64,000 nucleotides of DNA from the NCBI RefSeq assembly GCF_014489635.1, contig NZ_CP060828.1, positions 372,001-436,000 on the forward strand, read 5' to 3'. This DNA comes from Streptomyces roseirectus. GTDB taxonomy: Bacteria; Actinomycetota; Actinomycetes; Streptomycetales; Streptomycetaceae. Position numbers and translations under genes: made by a program. Numbering within the stretch: position 1 is the first letter of the stretch; each line of letters opens with the position of its first letter. Positions 46,053 through 55,855 of this stretch are shown piece by piece. A model generated the notes under the pieces. That model did no database searches. It was not told where the DNA came from and saw only the letters and a program-made list of their open reading frames with translations.

Positions 46053-46085
46053 GCGCGGTGGGCCCGCTCCCTCGGTCCACCGCGC
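46053..46085 (+). terminator. Possible stem-loop after DoxX gene
   Basis: Arms GCGCGGTGG / CCACCGCGC (9 bp) with a 15-base loop, beginning 10 bases after the DoxX stop. Weaker than the other terminators. Confidence 0.4.
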
Positions 46086-46115
46086 TCCCAACCCCCTTTC
46101 CCGGAGGTGGAAGAC

Positions 46116-46958
46116 ATGCTGCGTTCGATCACCGTGGGCCTCGACGGCTCACCCGAGAGCCTGGCGGCGGCCGAGTGGGCGGCCTGCGAGGCCGTGTCGC
46201 TCGGTCTGCCGCTGACGCTCCTGCAGGTCGGGGAGCCGGTCCCCGCGCCGGTGCCGGGCCCCGAGACCTACCGGCGGTGGACCGACCACGTCCCCCGTCA
46301 GACCGCCCTCGGTCTGCGGCTGCGCCACCCCGGCGTGCGGGTGCGCGGCGAACACGTCACCGGCTCGCCCGCCGACGTCCTGTCGCACGCCTCGAAGGAC
46401 GCCGAACTCCTCGTCCTCGGCTCCCGCGGGCCGGGCGGGATCGGCGGCTTCGTGACCGGTTCCGTCGGCCTGGGCGTGCTGGCCCACGCCCAGCGTCCCG
46501 TGGTGTTCGTCAGGGCCCGCAGGCCGCACGAGGGGCGGCCGGTCGTGCTGGGCCTGGACACCGATCACCCGGACAGCGCGCTCATGGACTTCGCCTTCGA
46601 CTCCGCCGCCCGGCGCGGCACGCCCCTGCTGATCCTGCACGCCTGGAGCCCGGCGCCGTACCTCGCGTACGCGACCCTCGACGACCCGCCCCTGCGCGCC
46701 TCCCTCGCGCGGGGCGACGCCGAGGAGCTGGCCGACGTGGTGCGGCCCTGGCGGCAGAAGTTCCCCGACGTCGAGGTCGCCGAGGAGTCCCGGTACGGCA
46801 GCGCCGCCGCGCACCTCGTGGCCGCCGCGCGTGAGGCGTCGCTGGTGGTCGTGGGCCGCCGGGGGCGGCGCGGTCCTTTCGGCACCCACATCGGGCACGT
46901 CACGTACGCCGCCCTGCACCACTCCCCCGCCCCCGTCGCCGTCGTGTCCCACGGCTGA
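46116..46958 (+). CDS. Universal stress protein, tandem UspA domains
   Basis: 280 residues. Domain 1: SITVGLDGSPESLAAAEWAA, ending LLVLGSRGPGGIGGFVTGSV; domain 2: GRPVVLGLDTDHPDSALMDF, ending LVVVGRRGRRGPFGTHIGHV and APVAVVSHG. ATG 46116 chosen over an in-frame GTG three codons upstream because GGAGG is 8 bases before it. The next USP starts 24 bases downstream. Confidence 0.92.
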   Translation: MLRSITVGLDGSPESLAAAEWAACEAVSLGLPLTLLQVGEPVPAPVPGPETYRRWTDHVPRQTALGLRLRHPGVRVRGEHVTGSPADVLSHASKDAELLVLGSRGPGGIGGFVTGSVGLGVLAHAQRPVVFVRARRPHEGRPVVLGLDTDHPDSALMDFAFDSAARRGTPLLILHAWSPAPYLAYATLDDPPLRASLARGDAEELADVVRPWRQKFPDVEVAEESRYGSAAAHLVAAAREASLVVVGRRGRRGPFGTHIGHVTYAALHHSPAPVAVVSHG

Positions 46959-46982
46959 CCGCCCCCCCCAAGGAGAACCCCC

Positions 46983-47819
46983 ATGGAGACAACACCCGTC
47001 CGCCCCTGGTGCGGGGTGGTGAGGGCGGTGCGGGAGCCGGTCGTCGTCGGTGTCGACGGCTCCGAGGCGAGCCTGCGGGCCGTGGACTGGGCGGCGGACG
47101 AGGCGGCCCTGCGCGGGGCGCCGCTGCGCCTGGTGCACGCCTCGCTGTGGAACGACCACCAGGAGGACGGCTGGGGCTACGACTGCCGTCTCCTGGAATC
47201 CGCCGCCCGGCGTGCTCACCGCCGTGACCCCCGGGTGCGGATCTCCACCGAGGTCGCGGGCGAGCGGGCCGAGCGCGCGCTGCTGCGGGCCGGGGAGAGC
47301 GCCGCCGTGCTGGTGCTGGGCACCCGGGACCGCGCCGACCTCACCGGACGGCTGCTGGGCTCGCTGAGCCTGGCCGTGGCCGCCCGCGCCGACTGCCCCG
47401 TGATCGTCGTGCGGGACGGCCACCACGCCCCGGAGCACGGCAGGATCGTCGTCGGCGTCGGTGGTCCGGCGGCGGTGCGCTTCGCCCTGCGCGAGGCCGA
47501 GGTGCGTGACGCGGAGCTGGAGGCCGTCCGGACGTGGCGGTCCCCGGCGCGGCCGGGCGCCGGGCGGCCGGCGGGCGCGTCGCCCGAGCGGCGTGCCGCG
47601 CAGGCGCTGGAGCGGGCGCTGCGGCACGCGCCCGAGCGGCTGCGGATCCGGCGCCGCACCGCCGAGGGCAGCGCCCGCAACCTCCTCGTGTCCGCCTCCC
47701 GCGGGGCTGATCTCGTGGTCGTGGGCACCCGGTCCGGTGCCGGGCGGCTGGGTCAGGTGACCCGCCGGGTCCTGCGCCACTCCGCCTGTCCGGTCGCTGT
47801 CGTACCCGAGCGCCACTGA
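46983..47819 (+). CDS. Universal stress protein, tandem UspA domains
   Basis: 278 residues. About 18 extra residues (including a WCGVV stretch) precede the first UspA domain, VVVGVDGSEASLRAVDWAAD; nucleotide loop VLVLGTRDRADLTGRLLGSL. Domain 2: RIVVGVGGPAAVRFALREAE, ending LVVVGTRSGAGRLGQVTRRV, CPVAVVPERH. AAGGAG precedes the ATG. Directly followed by phosphoketolase, with which it may share a transcript. Confidence 0.92.
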   Translation: METTPVRPWCGVVRAVREPVVVGVDGSEASLRAVDWAADEAALRGAPLRLVHASLWNDHQEDGWGYDCRLLESAARRAHRRDPRVRISTEVAGERAERALLRAGESAAVLVLGTRDRADLTGRLLGSLSLAVAARADCPVIVVRDGHHAPEHGRIVVGVGGPAAVRFALREAEVRDAELEAVRTWRSPARPGAGRPAGASPERRAAQALERALRHAPERLRIRRRTAEGSARNLLVSASRGADLVVVGTRSGAGRLGQVTRRVLRHSACPVAVVPERH

Positions 47820-47837
47820 AACCCCCTGGAGCATCCG

Positions 47838-50195
47838 ATGTCCCACCTGTCCGACGACGAACTGCGTACCCTCGACGCCCACTGGCGGGCCGCCAACTAC
47901 CTCTCCGCCGGCCAGATCTACCTCCTGGCCAACCCCCTGCTGACCGAACCCCTCAGGCCCGAGCACATCAAGCCCCGGCTGCTGGGCCACTGGGGCACCT
48001 CGCCCGGCCTGACCCTCGTGTACACGCACCTCAACCGCGTCATCAAGGCGCGCGGTCTGGACGCGCTGTGCGTGTGGGGGCCGGGGCACGGGGGCCCGGC
48101 GGTGCTGGCGGGCTCCTGGCTGGAGGGCAGCTACGGCGAGACCTATCCCGACGTCTCCCGCGACGCGGCCGGCATGGAGCGCCTGTTCCGGCAGTTCTCC
48201 TTCCCGGGCGGGGTGCCGAGCCACGTCGCCCCGGAGACGCCGGGCTCGATCCACGAGGGCGGCGAGCTGGGCTACTCCCTCGCCCACGCCTACGGCGCCG
48301 CCTTCGACAACCCCGGTCTGCTGGTCGCGTGCGTGATCGGCGACGGTGAGGCGGAGACCGGTCCGCTGGCCGGGTCGTGGCACGCGAACAAGTTCCTCGA
48401 CCCGGCGCACGACGGCGCCGTCCTGCCGATCCTCCACCTCAACGGCTACAAGATCGCCAACCCGACGGTGCTGTCGCGGCTGCCCGAGTCCGAACTCGAC
48501 GACCTGCTGCGCGGCTACGGCCACCAGCCGATCCACGTCACCGGCGACGACCCGGCCGCCGTCCACCAGGCCCTGGCCGCGGCCATGGACGACGCCCTCG
48601 ACCGCATCGCGATCATGCAGGAGACGGCCCGTGAGGGCGGCGTCACCGAGCGCGTGCACTGGCCGGTGATCGTCCTGCGCACCCCCAAGGGCTGGACCGG
48701 TCCCGCCGAGGTGGACGGCGAGCCCGTCGAGGGCACCTGGCGCGCCCACCAGGTCCCGCTGGCCGGCGTCCGGGAGAACCCCGAGCACCTGCGGCAGCTG
48801 GAGGCGTGGCTGCGTTCCTACCGGCCGGACGAGCTGTTCGGTTCCGACGGCCGCCCCACCGCCGACGTTCTCGCCTGCGTCCCGGAGGGCACCCGACGAC
48901 TCGGCGCCAATCCCCACGCCAACGGCGGCCTTCTCACACGCGAACTGCCCCTGCCCGACCTGGACGAATTCGCCGTCCCCGTCGACAAACCCGGCACCAC
49001 CCTCCATGAACCCACGCGCGTGCTCGGTGACTTGCTCGCCCGCGTCATGCACGACACACGGCTGCGCCGGGACTTCCGCATCGTGGGACCCGACGAGACG
49101 GCTTCCAACCGCCTCCAGGCCGTCTTCGGCGCCAGCGGCAAGGCGTGGCAGGCCGCGCTGCTTCCGGTGGACGAGCATCTGGAGCGGCACGGGCGGGTGC
49201 TGGAGATCCTTTCCGAACACCTGTGCCAGGGCTGGCTGGAGGGGTATCTGCTGACCGGGCGGCACGGGCTGTTCTCCTGCTACGAGGCGTTCGTGCACAT
49301 CGTCGACTCGATGGTCAACCAGCACATCAAGTGGCTGAAGACGTCGCGGGAGCTGCCCTGGCGGGCGCCGATCGCCTCGTTGAACTACCTGCTGACGTCG
49401 CACGTGTGGCGCCAGGACCACAACGGCTTCTCCCACCAGGACCCGGGTTTCGTGGACCACGTCCTCAACAAGAGCCCCGAGGTCGTGCGGGTGTACCTGC
49501 CGCCGGACGCCAACACGCTGCTGTCGGTGGCCGACCACGCGCTGCGCAGCCGTGACCACGTCAACGTGATCGTGGCGGGCAAGCAGCCCTGCTTCGACTG
49601 GCTGTCGCTGGACCAGGCCCGCGCCCACTGCGCGCGCGGCGCCGGGATCTGGGACTGGGCGGGCACGGAGAGCGGGGGCGCGCCGGACGTCGTGCTCGCC
49701 TGCGCGGGCGACGTGCCGACCCAGGAGGTGCTGGCCGCCGCCCAGTTGCTGCGCCGGCACCTGCCCTCCCTGGCCGTGCGGGTGGTCAACGTGGTCGACA
49801 TGACGCGCCTGCTGCCGCGCGAGGAACACCCGCACGGGATGAGCGACTTCGAGTACGACGGCCTGTTCACCGCGGACCGGCCGGTGATCTTCGCCTACCA
49901 CGGCTACCCCTGGCTCATCCACCGCCTCGCCTACCGGCGCACCGGCCACGCCCAGCTGCATGTGCGCGGCTACAAGGAGTCGGGGACCACGACCACGCCC
50001 TTCGACATGGTCGTCCGCAACGACCTCGACCGCTTCCGCCTGGTCATGGACGTCATCGACCGCGTCCCCGGCCTCGCCGTGCGCGCGGCGGCCGTGCGCC
50101 AGCAGATGGCCGACGCCCGCACCCGCCACCACGCCTGGATCCGCGAGCACGGCACCGACCTGCCGGAGATCGCGGACTGGACCTGGACCGCCTGA
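47838..50195 (+). CDS. xfp: Phosphoketolase (xylulose-5-phosphate/fructose-6-phosphate)
   Basis: 785 residues, the usual Xfp size. It converts xylulose-5-P or fructose-6-P plus phosphate into acetyl phosphate and an aldose phosphate. Visible motifs are the N-terminal [54 protein letters not shown], the ThDP-Mg site [37 protein letters not shown] and a C-terminal half with [20 protein letters not shown] and [17 protein letters not shown]. Placement between two USPs and GAPDH in a hypoxia island suggests a fermentative shunt to acetyl phosphate and ATP or acetyl-CoA. Confidence 0.96.
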   Translation: MSHLSDDELRTLDAHWRAANYLSAGQIYLLANPLLTEPLRPEHIKPRLLGHWGTSPGLTLVYTHLNRVIKARGLDALCVWGPGHGGPAVLAGSWLEGSYGETYPDVSRDAAGMERLFRQFSFPGGVPSHVAPETPGSIHEGGELGYSLAHAYGAAFDNPGLLVACVIGDGEAETGPLAGSWHANKFLDPAHDGAVLPILHLNGYKIANPTVLSRLPESELDDLLRGYGHQPIHVTGDDPAAVHQALAAAMDDALDRIAIMQETAREGGVTERVHWPVIVLRTPKGWTGPAEVDGEPVEGTWRAHQVPLAGVRENPEHLRQLEAWLRSYRPDELFGSDGRPTADVLACVPEGTRRLGANPHANGGLLTRELPLPDLDEFAVPVDKPGTTLHEPTRVLGDLLARVMHDTRLRRDFRIVGPDETASNRLQAVFGASGKAWQAALLPVDEHLERHGRVLEILSEHLCQGWLEGYLLTGRHGLFSCYEAFVHIVDSMVNQHIKWLKTSRELPWRAPIASLNYLLTSHVWRQDHNGFSHQDPGFVDHVLNKSPEVVRVYLPPDANTLLSVADHALRSRDHVNVIVAGKQPCFDWLSLDQARAHCARGAGIWDWAGTESGGAPDVVLACAGDVPTQEVLAAAQLLRRHLPSLAVRVVNVVDMTRLLPREEHPHGMSDFEYDGLFTADRPVIFAYHGYPWLIHRLAYRRTGHAQLHVRGYKESGTTTTPFDMVVRNDLDRFRLVMDVIDRVPGLAVRAAAVRQQMADARTRHHAWIREHGTDLPEIADWTWTA

Positions 50196-50228
50196 GCATC
50201 CACGACCCGAGTGAAGGAGTTCACCGTC

Positions 50229-51224
50229 ATGACCGTACGTGTCGGTATCAACGGCTTCGGCCGGATCGGCCGCACCTATCTGCGCGCGGCTCTGGAGCGC
50301 GGTGAGGGTGTCGAGGTCGTCGCCGTCAACGACGTCGCCCCCGCCGCCACCCTGGCCCATCTCCTGGAGTTCGACTCGACGTTCGGGCGTCTGGGGCGGG
50401 AGGTGCGGCACGACGAAGGGTCGGTCACCGTGGACGGCCGGCGCATCGCCGTCACCGCCGAACGCGATCCGGCCGCGCTGCGCTGGGGAGAGCTGGGCGT
50501 CGACGTCGTGATCGAGTCCACCGGCCGTTTCCGCGACCGTGACTCGGCCGCCCTGCACCTGAAGGCGGGGGCCCGCAGCGTGCTGCTGTCCGCGCCGGGC
50601 AAGGGCGTGGACGCGACCTTGGTGGTCGGTGTCAACCACACCGCCTTCGACCGTGCGCACGACCGGATCGTGTCGGCCGCGTCCTGCACCACCAACTGTG
50701 TCGCGCCGATGGTGAAGGTCCTCGACGACGCGTTCGGCGTCGAGCGCGGGATGCTCACCACCGTGCACGGCTACACCAACGACCAGGCGTTGATCGACGG
50801 CCCGCACAAGGACCTGCGCCGGGCCCGTTCCGCCGCCCTCAGCATCATCCCGACCGGCACGGGTGCCGCCCGCGCGGTGGGCCTGGTGCTGCCGGAGCTC
50901 GCCGGGACGCTGGACGGGATCGCGGTGCGGGTGCCGGTGGAGGACGGCTCGCTCACCGACCTGACGGTGGTCCTGAACCGTCCGGTGACGCGGGACGAGG
51001 TCAACGAGGCGTTCGAGGCGGCGGCCGAGGGCCCGCTGCGCGGCGTCCTGCGGGTCTCGCACGCCCCGATCGTCTCCCGCGACGTGATCGGCGACCCCGC
51101 CTCCTGTGTCTTCGACCCGGCGCTGACCCAGGTGGGCGGCACGCTGGCGAAGGTCTTCGGCTGGTACGACAACGAGTGGGGCTACACCAACCGGCTGCTG
51201 GACCTCACCCTCCTGATGGCCTGA
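50229..51224 (+). CDS. gap: Glyceraldehyde-3-phosphate dehydrogenase
   Basis: 331 residues. GINGFGRIGRTYLRAA dinucleotide site, VNDVAPAATLAHLLEFDSTF (Asp favouring NAD), catalytic cysteine in SAASCTTNCVAPMVKV, ESTGRF and the closing WYDNEWGYTNRLLDL. A full-length, probably second, GAPDH of the cell: it would catch triose phosphate produced by the phosphoketolase immediately upstream. AAGGAG precedes the ATG; 33 bases separate it from xfp. Confidence 0.95.
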   Translation: MTVRVGINGFGRIGRTYLRAALERGEGVEVVAVNDVAPAATLAHLLEFDSTFGRLGREVRHDEGSVTVDGRRIAVTAERDPAALRWGELGVDVVIESTGRFRDRDSAALHLKAGARSVLLSAPGKGVDATLVVGVNHTAFDRAHDRIVSAASCTTNCVAPMVKVLDDAFGVERGMLTTVHGYTNDQALIDGPHKDLRRARSAALSIIPTGTGAARAVGLVLPELAGTLDGIAVRVPVEDGSLTDLTVVLNRPVTRDEVNEAFEAAAEGPLRGVLRVSHAPIVSRDVIGDPASCVFDPALTQVGGTLAKVFGWYDNEWGYTNRLLDLTLLMA

Positions 51225-51246
51225 CCGTTCCCGAAGGAGTGCTCCG

Positions 51247-53943
51247 ATGACGGACGACCTGCTCGACCGTGCCCCCGCGCACGTGCTGCTCGCGGACGGC
51301 ACCACCGCGTGCGTGAGGCCCGTGCTCCCCGGCGACCACGACCAGGTGGAGGGGCTGTACGAGGAGATGTCGCCGGAGAACCTGCGGCTGAGGTTCTTCT
51401 CCCCGTGCCGGCGTTCGGCCGCCCTGGCCGCCGACCGGGCCTGCGCGCCGGCCCGCCCCGGCTACCGGGCCCTGCTCGCCGAGGTGCGCGGGCAGGTCCT
51501 CGGGATCGCCGAGTACGACACCGGCGGGGACGGTGACCGGGCGGAGATCTCGATCGCCGTCGCCGAGGGGATCCACGGCCGGGGTGTGGGGACCCTGCTC
51601 GTCGAGCACCTGGTGTCGGCGGCCCGCGCGGACGGGGTCACGGTCTTCACGGCGGACGCGCTCAGCGAGAACCGTGAGGTGCTGCGGCTCTTCGCCGACC
51701 TGGGCCTGCGCACCTCGCGCCGGTTCGAGGGCCCCGAGGTGCGGTGCGTGATCCGGCTGGACGAGGACGACGCCTATCTGAGGGCCGTCGAGGAGCGCGG
51801 CAGGCGCGCCGACGTGGCGAGTCTGCGTCCGCTGCTGCGCCCCCGGGCGGTCGCCGTCGTCGGTGCGGGGCGCACCCCGGGCTCGGTGGGCCGGGCGGTC
51901 CTGCACCACCTGCACACCGGCGGTTTCGCGCACCGCCTGTTCGCCGTGAACCCGAGCGTGACCTCGGTCCTCGGCGTGCCGTCGTACCCGGCGGTGAGCG
52001 TCCTGCCGCAGCCTCCCGACCTGGTGGTCGTGGCGGTGCCCGCGGCGGCGGTCGCGGCGACGGCCGAGGAGTGCGGCAAGGCCGGGGTGCGGGCGCTCGT
52101 CGTGGTCTCCTCGGGGCTGGACGCCGACCAGGCCAGGGGTCTGCTGGCGGCCTGCCGGACGTACGGGATGCGGCTGGTGGGGCCCAACTGCCTGGGTGTC
52201 GTCAACGCCGATCCCGCGCTGTGCCTCGACGCCACGTTCGCCGCCCGCCACCCGCTGCCCGGGGCCGCCGGGATCGCGGTGCAGTCCGGCGGGGTGGGCA
52301 TCGCGCTGCTCGACGGGATGTCGCGGCTGGGCATCGGGGTGTCGTCGTTCGTGTCGCTGGGCGACAAGTACGACGTCAGCGGCAACGACCTGCTCCAGTG
52401 GTGGGAGGACGACGGACGTACCGCCCTGGCCGTGCTGCACCTGGAGTCCTTCGGGAACCCGCGCGCGTTCTCCCGCACCGCCCGCCGGGTCACCCGCCGG
52501 ATCCCGGTGCTGACGGTGGACGCGGGGCGCACCGAGGCGGGCCGGCGGGCCGCCGCCTCGCACACCGCCGCCGCGGCCACGCCCACCATGACCCGGCAGG
52601 CGCTGTTCACCCAGGCCGGGATCACGGCGACCCGCTCGGTCGGCGAACTTCTGGAGACCGCGGCCCTGCTGTACTCCCAGCCGCTGCCCGAGGGGGCGCG
52701 GGTGGCGGTCGTCACCAACGCGGGCGGGGCCGGGGTGCTGGCCGCCGACGCCTGTGTGGAGGCGGGGCTCGTCCTGCCGTCCCTGTCCGGGGCCGTGCTC
52801 GAAGGGCTGCCGCGGGGCGTCGCGGCCGGGAACCCGGTCGACGCCACGGCCGCGGTGTCGGAGGCCCAGCTGGCCGAGTGCGTCGAGCGGGTCCTGGCGT
52901 CCGGGGGCGTCGACGCCGTGCTGGTCGCCCTGGTGCCGACCGCCGTGGCCGCCGCGACCGGCGACGACCTGGTCCGTGCCCTCACCTCGGGGCCGGGCCG
53001 CCGGGCCAAGCCGGTGCTCGCCGTGCGTCTGGAACAGGACGTGCCGGTCAGGCTGCTGCCCGCCGCCGGCGGCGGCACCGTCCCGTCGTACGCCGAACCG
53101 CAGGCGGCGGCCCGCGCGCTGGCCCACGCGGCCGGCCGGGCGGCCTGGCTGGCGCGGCCCGCCGGTGTCGTGCCGGAGCTGGACGACGTCGGCGCGGCGG
53201 ACACCGCGCGGGCGCACGGTGTGGTCGACGCGTGGCTGGCCGCGCATCCGGACGGGGGCTGGCTCGACCCGCGGACCTGCGCCGATCTCCTGGCTTGCTA
53301 CGGCGTGCCGCTGATCCCGTGGGCCTGGGCCGAGACGGAGGACGAGGCGGTGTGCGCGGCGGAGCGGCTGCGCGGGGCCGACGGGCGGGTGGTCCTGAAG
53401 GCGCACTGGCCGGGGCTGGTCCACAAGAGCGCGCAGGGGGCCGTCCGGCTCGACCTGCGCGGCGACCGCCAGGTGCGGGCCGCCTTCCGGGAGCTGGCGG
53501 AGCGTTTCGACGGGCAGCTGACCGGCGTGCTGGTGCAGGCGCTGGCCGGCCGGGGCACCGAGCTGTTCGCGGGCGTCGTCCAGGACGGGGTCTTCGGCCC
53601 GCTCGTCCTGTTCGGCCTCGGCGGGACGGCCACGGACGTACTCGCCGACCACGCGGCGCGGCTCGCCCCACTCACCGACCACGACGTGCACGACCTGATG
53701 ACGTCGCCGCGCTGCGCGCCGCTGCTGTTCGGCACGGACGGCGAGGGCCCGGTGGCGCTGGAGGAGCTGGAACGGCTGCTCCAGCGGCTGTCGCGGATGG
53801 CGGCCGACCTGCCGCGGCTCGTGGAGGCCGACCTGAACCCGGTCCTCGCCACGCCGGACGGCGTGACCGCTCTCGACGCCCGGATCCGGCTGCTGCCGCA
53901 CCGGGCCCACGACCCCTTCCTGCGCCGGCTGCGCGGGGACTGA
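51247..53943 (+). CDS. GNAT acetyltransferase fused to ADP-forming acyl-CoA synthetase
   Basis: 898 residues. N-terminal GNAT domain (about 18-180: VRPVLPGDHDQVEGLYEEMS, EISIAVAEGIHGRGVGTLLV) then CoA-binding domain (about 200-320: VAVVGAGRTPGSVGRAVLHH), succinyl-CoA ligase-like middle (SLGDKYDVSGNDLLQWWEDD, AGRRAAASHTAAAATPTMTR with the active-site histidine of the family) and a C-terminal ATP-grasp domain (DPRTCADLLACYGVPLIPWA, RVVLKAHWPGLVHKSAQGAV). This is the Pat-type lysine acetyltransferase / acyl-CoA synthetase fusion. Only 22 bases after gap, it fits the acetyl-CoA/acetate/ATP node and protein acetylation under stress. Confidence 0.93.
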   Translation: MTDDLLDRAPAHVLLADGTTACVRPVLPGDHDQVEGLYEEMSPENLRLRFFSPCRRSAALAADRACAPARPGYRALLAEVRGQVLGIAEYDTGGDGDRAEISIAVAEGIHGRGVGTLLVEHLVSAARADGVTVFTADALSENREVLRLFADLGLRTSRRFEGPEVRCVIRLDEDDAYLRAVEERGRRADVASLRPLLRPRAVAVVGAGRTPGSVGRAVLHHLHTGGFAHRLFAVNPSVTSVLGVPSYPAVSVLPQPPDLVVVAVPAAAVAATAEECGKAGVRALVVVSSGLDADQARGLLAACRTYGMRLVGPNCLGVVNADPALCLDATFAARHPLPGAAGIAVQSGGVGIALLDGMSRLGIGVSSFVSLGDKYDVSGNDLLQWWEDDGRTALAVLHLESFGNPRAFSRTARRVTRRIPVLTVDAGRTEAGRRAAASHTAAAATPTMTRQALFTQAGITATRSVGELLETAALLYSQPLPEGARVAVVTNAGGAGVLAADACVEAGLVLPSLSGAVLEGLPRGVAAGNPVDATAAVSEAQLAECVERVLASGGVDAVLVALVPTAVAAATGDDLVRALTSGPGRRAKPVLAVRLEQDVPVRLLPAAGGGTVPSYAEPQAAARALAHAAGRAAWLARPAGVVPELDDVGAADTARAHGVVDAWLAAHPDGGWLDPRTCADLLACYGVPLIPWAWAETEDEAVCAAERLRGADGRVVLKAHWPGLVHKSAQGAVRLDLRGDRQVRAAFRELAERFDGQLTGVLVQALAGRGTELFAGVVQDGVFGPLVLFGLGGTATDVLADHAARLAPLTDHDVHDLMTSPRCAPLLFGTDGEGPVALEELERLLQRLSRMAADLPRLVEADLNPVLATPDGVTALDARIRLLPHRAHDPFLRRLRGD

Positions 53944-53956
53944 GGAGGCATCGGAG

Positions 53957-54610
53957 ATGAACGACGGAAAAGTGGGCTCCGTGATGACGGCGGACGTCGT
54001 CCACGCCCTGCCCGGCACCCCGTTCAAGGAGGTCGCGCGGCTGCTCGCCGACCACCGGATCAGCGGGCTGCCGGTACTGGACGACGACGACAAGGTTCTC
54101 GGGGTGGTCTCCGAGACGGACCTGATGGCACGCCAGGCGGCTCCGGGGCCGGAGCGTCCGGCGCGGCGTACCCGGGCGAAGCGTCGGCAGGCCACCAAGG
54201 TGGCCGCTCGCACCGCCGGGCAGCTGATGTCCGGGCCCGCGGTCACCGTGCACGCCGACGACACCATCGCCGAGGCCGCCCGCACCATGGCGGAGCGGCA
54301 TGTCGCGCGGCTGCCCGTCGTCGACGTGGAGGAGCGGCTGGTCGGCATCGTCACCCGGGGCGACCTGCTGCGGGTGTTCCTGCTGCCCGACGCGCAGTTG
54401 CGTGCCCAGGTGATCGAGCAGGTCCTGACACGGGGTCTGTGGCTGCCGGCGGGCTGCGTCGAGGTCTTCGTGACGGAGGGGGTCGTCACGCTCAGCGGAC
54501 ACCTGGACAACCCGGGTGACCGGGAGATCGCCGTCTCCATGACCCGGCGCCTCGACGGCGTCGTCGATGTCGTGGACCGGCTCCATGTGCGCCGGGGAGG
54601 TGCGTCATGA
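53957..54610 (+). CDS. CBS-BON domain protein
   Basis: 217 residues: CBS 1 (VGSVMTADVVHALPGTPFKE, GLPVLDDDDKVLGVVSETDL), CBS 2 (QLMSGPAVTVHADDTIAEAA, ARLPVVDVEERLVGIVTRGD), and BON (VEVFVTEGVVTLSGHLDNPG, LDGVVDVVDRLHVRRGG). GAGGAGG 7 bases before the ATG; 13 bases after the acyl-CoA synthetase gene, so likely in that operon. Confidence 0.9.
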   Translation: MNDGKVGSVMTADVVHALPGTPFKEVARLLADHRISGLPVLDDDDKVLGVVSETDLMARQAAPGPERPARRTRAKRRQATKVAARTAGQLMSGPAVTVHADDTIAEAARTMAERHVARLPVVDVEERLVGIVTRGDLLRVFLLPDAQLRAQVIEQVLTRGLWLPAGCVEVFVTEGVVTLSGHLDNPGDREIAVSMTRRLDGVVDVVDRLHVRRGGAS

Positions 54611-55098
54611 CCGTGTTGATCGTCTACGGCACCACCAACGGGTCGACGGCGCGCATCGCCGAGGCGGTCGCCGCCGGCCTGCGTGAGCGCGGTCTGGCCG
54701 TCGAGACCCGCGCCGCCGGTTCCGTGACCGACGTGACGCGGTACGAGGCCGTCGTGGTCGGCGGCGCGCTGTATGCCGGGCGCTGGCACCGTGACGCGCG
54801 CCGTTTCGTGCGCCGGCACCGGTGGGCCCTCGTGCGGCGGCCCCTGTGGCTCTTCAGCAGCGGGCCGCTGGACGCCTCCGCCGGTGAGCGGGACATTCCG
54901 CCCGTGCGTGGGGTGCGGCGCGCGATGGTCTCGCTGGACGCGCGCGGGCACGTCACCTTCGGCGGCTGTCTGGAGGAGGGGGCCCGGGGCTGGGTGGCCG
55001 GGCGGATCCTGGCCGCCGGGAAGGGCGGGGACTTCCGGGACTTCGACGCGGTCGGGGCGTGGGCCGGGCGGGTCGCGGAGGAACTGGCGGCCGACTGA
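54607..55098 (+). CDS. Flavodoxin-domain protein
   Basis: 163 residues. FMN loop VYGTTNGSTARIAEAVAAGL (residues 6-25), VVVGGALYAGRWHRDARRFV, LWLFSSGPLD. Paralogous to the flavodoxin at 26095. ATGA overlap with the CBS-BON gene, so the last gene of the gap-acs-CBS-fld operon. It converges on a USP gene with only 11 bases between. Confidence 0.88.
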   Translation: MTVLIVYGTTNGSTARIAEAVAAGLRERGLAVETRAAGSVTDVTRYEAVVVGGALYAGRWHRDARRFVRRHRWALVRRPLWLFSSGPLDASAGERDIPPVRGVRRAMVSLDARGHVTFGGCLEEGARGWVAGRILAAGKGGDFRDFDAVGAWAGRVAEELAAD

Positions 55099-55109
55099 CC
55101 GCCGTGTGG

Positions 55110-55751
55110 TCAGCCGCTGTGCCGTGGCACGACCGCGACCGGGCAGCCGGCCTCCCACAGCAGGGCCCGCACGGCCTGGCCGGGCGGGCCGGCGACCACG
55201 ATCAGGGCGGCGTGGGCACGGTGGTGGAGCAGGGCATCGGCCTGGGTGAACAGGAGGACGTCCGCCAGGACGGGGACGTCCGGGTAGGCCGCGCGCCAGG
55301 GCCGCAGCGCGTCGGACAGGAGCTGCACCTCGTGGTCCTCCCAGGTCGCGCGGTCCTCCTCCGGGACGCCGAAGGGCATCCGGGCGGCCTCGGGAGGCAG
55401 GGTCCAGGCGTGGACGGCGCGCAGGCGCGTACCCCTCAGGCGGGCGCTGTCGAAGGCGAAGCGCAGGGCGGTGTCCGAGGGGGCGCGGGCGTCGACGCCG
55501 AGGACGACGTCGGTGCGGAGGGGGGTGGCTGCGGGGACGTCGGGGATCAGGACGACCGGGCCGGGTGCGGTGGCGGCGAGGGGGACGGCGTGGGGGCCGC
55601 CGACGGTCACGGCGGCGTCCGGCGCGGGCTCGTCCCGCACCCGCAGGGGCAGCCCGCGCAGGCGGGCCTCGTGTGCGGCCCACTCGGCGGCCCGGCCGGT
55701 GCCGGGAGTGCCGGGGGCACCGGGGTGTGCGAGGACGATCACGGATTCCAT
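55110..55751 (-). CDS. Universal stress protein with a shortened first domain
   Basis: 213 residues instead of about 280. The first domain starts normally (IVLAHPGAPGTPGTGRAAEW, AAHEARLRGLPLRVRDE) but about 80 residues of its core are absent before VTVGGPHAVPLAATAPGPVV, and the usual ATP-loop glycine pattern of domain 1 is missing. Domain 2 is normal (DVVLGVDARAPSDTALRFAF; end LIVVAGPPGQAVRALLWEAG, CPVAVVPRHSG) although its usual loop glycines are altered. Probably a deletion derivative of a tandem USP that is still translated. Confidence 0.8.
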   Translation of the reverse strand: MESVIVLAHPGAPGTPGTGRAAEWAAHEARLRGLPLRVRDEPAPDAAVTVGGPHAVPLAATAPGPVVLIPDVPAATPLRTDVVLGVDARAPSDTALRFAFDSARLRGTRLRAVHAWTLPPEAARMPFGVPEEDRATWEDHEVQLLSDALRPWRAAYPDVPVLADVLLFTQADALLHHRAHAALIVVAGPPGQAVRALLWEAGCPVAVVPRHSG

Positions 55752-55855
55752 CGGACTTCCTGCCTTCTGTCACACGACTGGGTGCTCCGCGGCGGCGCAC
55801 GGCGCCGTTCGGGGCGCGGCCCCCGTCCCCGTTCTTCTGTGTTCTTCTGTTCTCC

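Noticed and set aside
46149..51305. 1,718-codon minus-strand frame over USP, phosphoketolase and gap
   Set aside because: Open only because of codon bias; the plus-strand genes have full family signatures.
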